From assembly GCA_022842085.1 (NCBI GenBank), contig JALHQF010000034.1, positions 1 to 5,768 on the forward strand: a stretch of DNA of 5,768 nt. The letters are read 5' to 3'. Made by a program: the position numbers and the translations under genes. Under the pieces are notes generated by a model. It was not told the origin of the DNA, ran no database searches, and saw only the letters and a program-made list of their open reading frames with translations. This document shows, one piece after another, positions 5,566 through 5,768 of the stretch. Position 1 is the stretch's first letter, and the number at the start of each line of letters is the position of its first letter. This DNA comes from Patescibacteria group bacterium. GTDB lineage: Bacteria > Patescibacteriota > UBA1384 > CAILIB01.

Positions 5566-5768
5566 ATGAAAAATCGTGTAAATGTCTCGAAGGGCGATAC
5601 GCTCTTCTTCGGCGCTACAGCGCTCGTGGTCTTCCTGACCATGCTTTTCATTGTCTGGTTCGATTTCACGCACATCTCAAGTCCTGGCGTATGGGTTGCG
5701 TGCGTACTCGGGCTACTCCCGTTTCTACTCGGTTCCATTCTGGCTATGTTCGGGATCCTTGAAATCAC
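5566..5768 (+). CDS. N-terminal part of a small integral membrane protein (3' end outside window)
   Basis: The frame from ATG 5566 stays open to the window edge, giving 67 residues. The N-terminus is short and basic (K2, R4, K9). It is followed by a hydrophobic helix at about 12-33 (F-F-G-A-T-A-L-V-V-F-L-T) and, after a short H-I-S-S-P-G loop, a second at about 41-63 (V-W-V-A-C-V-L-G-L-L-P-F-L-L-G). The charge pattern predicts a cytoplasmic N-terminus with both helices crossing the inner membrane. No family is recognised, and more helices may follow beyond the edge. It is divergent from the NDH-2-like gene, which does not by itself imply a shared role. Its own promoter-like elements and SD-like site support the start. 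Confidence 0.65.
   Translation, partial: MKNRVNVSKGDTLFFGATALVVFLTMLFIVWFDFTHISSPGVWVACVLGLLPFLLGSILAMFGILEI

Noticed and set aside
5010..5768. Minus-strand open frame covering the oxidoreductase 5' half and the membrane protein gene
   Set aside because: It is in a different frame from the oxidoreductase, is rich in P, R and H, and crosses the divergent promoter region; a shadow frame.
1..5768. TGA reassigned as a sense codon (genetic code 4 or 25)
   Set aside because: No recognised gene contains an in-frame TGA and all tryptophans and glycines use standard codons, so the standard code suffices.
1..5768. Mobile element, CRISPR array, tRNA or rRNA
   Set aside because: I found no direct repeats with regular spacing, terminal inverted repeats, transposase motifs, or tRNA/rRNA signature sequences by reading; a tRNAscan or repeat search was not possible.

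Overview
This is an ordinary-looking stretch of bacterial chromosome with densely packed, unrelated genes. GC content is moderate to high (my estimate is 55-60%). I see no transposase, integrase, CRISPR array, rRNA or tRNA. The organism cannot be named from this sequence. Three features would fit a Patescibacteria (CPR) type genome such as Saccharibacteria: a single-chain alpha2-type glycyl-tRNA synthetase, small scattered housekeeping genes, and a general lack of Shine-Dalgarno sites. They would also fit other groups with leaderless mRNAs (Actinobacteria, Deinococcota), so this assignment is a weak inference.

Layout, left to right. The 3' end of an unrecognised + strand gene runs into a dimeric, all-alpha dUTPase gene (328-1053), which ends at a strong hairpin terminator. 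Convergent to it on the minus strand are a YecM/VOC-superfamily gene (1089-1583, GTG start) and a 2H phosphoesterase-like gene (1632-2177). A 100 bp divergent gap follows. Then on the + strand come a DUF1801-like gene (2278-2631), glycyl-tRNA synthetase (2673-4100) and a 54-codon cationic, proline-containing small ORF (4136-4300), closed by a second hairpin terminator. On the minus strand is a type II NADH dehydrogenase-like FAD/NAD(P) oxidoreductase (4331-5503). It diverges from a small membrane protein (5566 onward) that is cut by the window edge.

Functionally the genes are a mix. They cover nucleotide-pool sanitation (dUTPase), translation (GlyRS), possible RNA or nucleotide 2'-phosphoester processing (2H protein), a respiratory-type flavoprotein, and three proteins of unknown role. 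They do not assemble into a visible defence, secretion or biosynthetic system.

The most interesting pattern is in the start regions. Three minus-strand genes each have a -10-like hexamer (TAGCCT, TATACC, TATACT) exactly 6 nt before the start codon. GlyRS has TAGAGT 8 nt before its start. None of these four has a Shine-Dalgarno site at usable distance. This is the geometry expected of leaderless transcripts, and it resolves the true start of the 2H gene. Only the small ORF and the terminal membrane protein have SD-like sequences. A second pattern is that none of the eight visible stop codons is TGA, despite the GC-rich composition.
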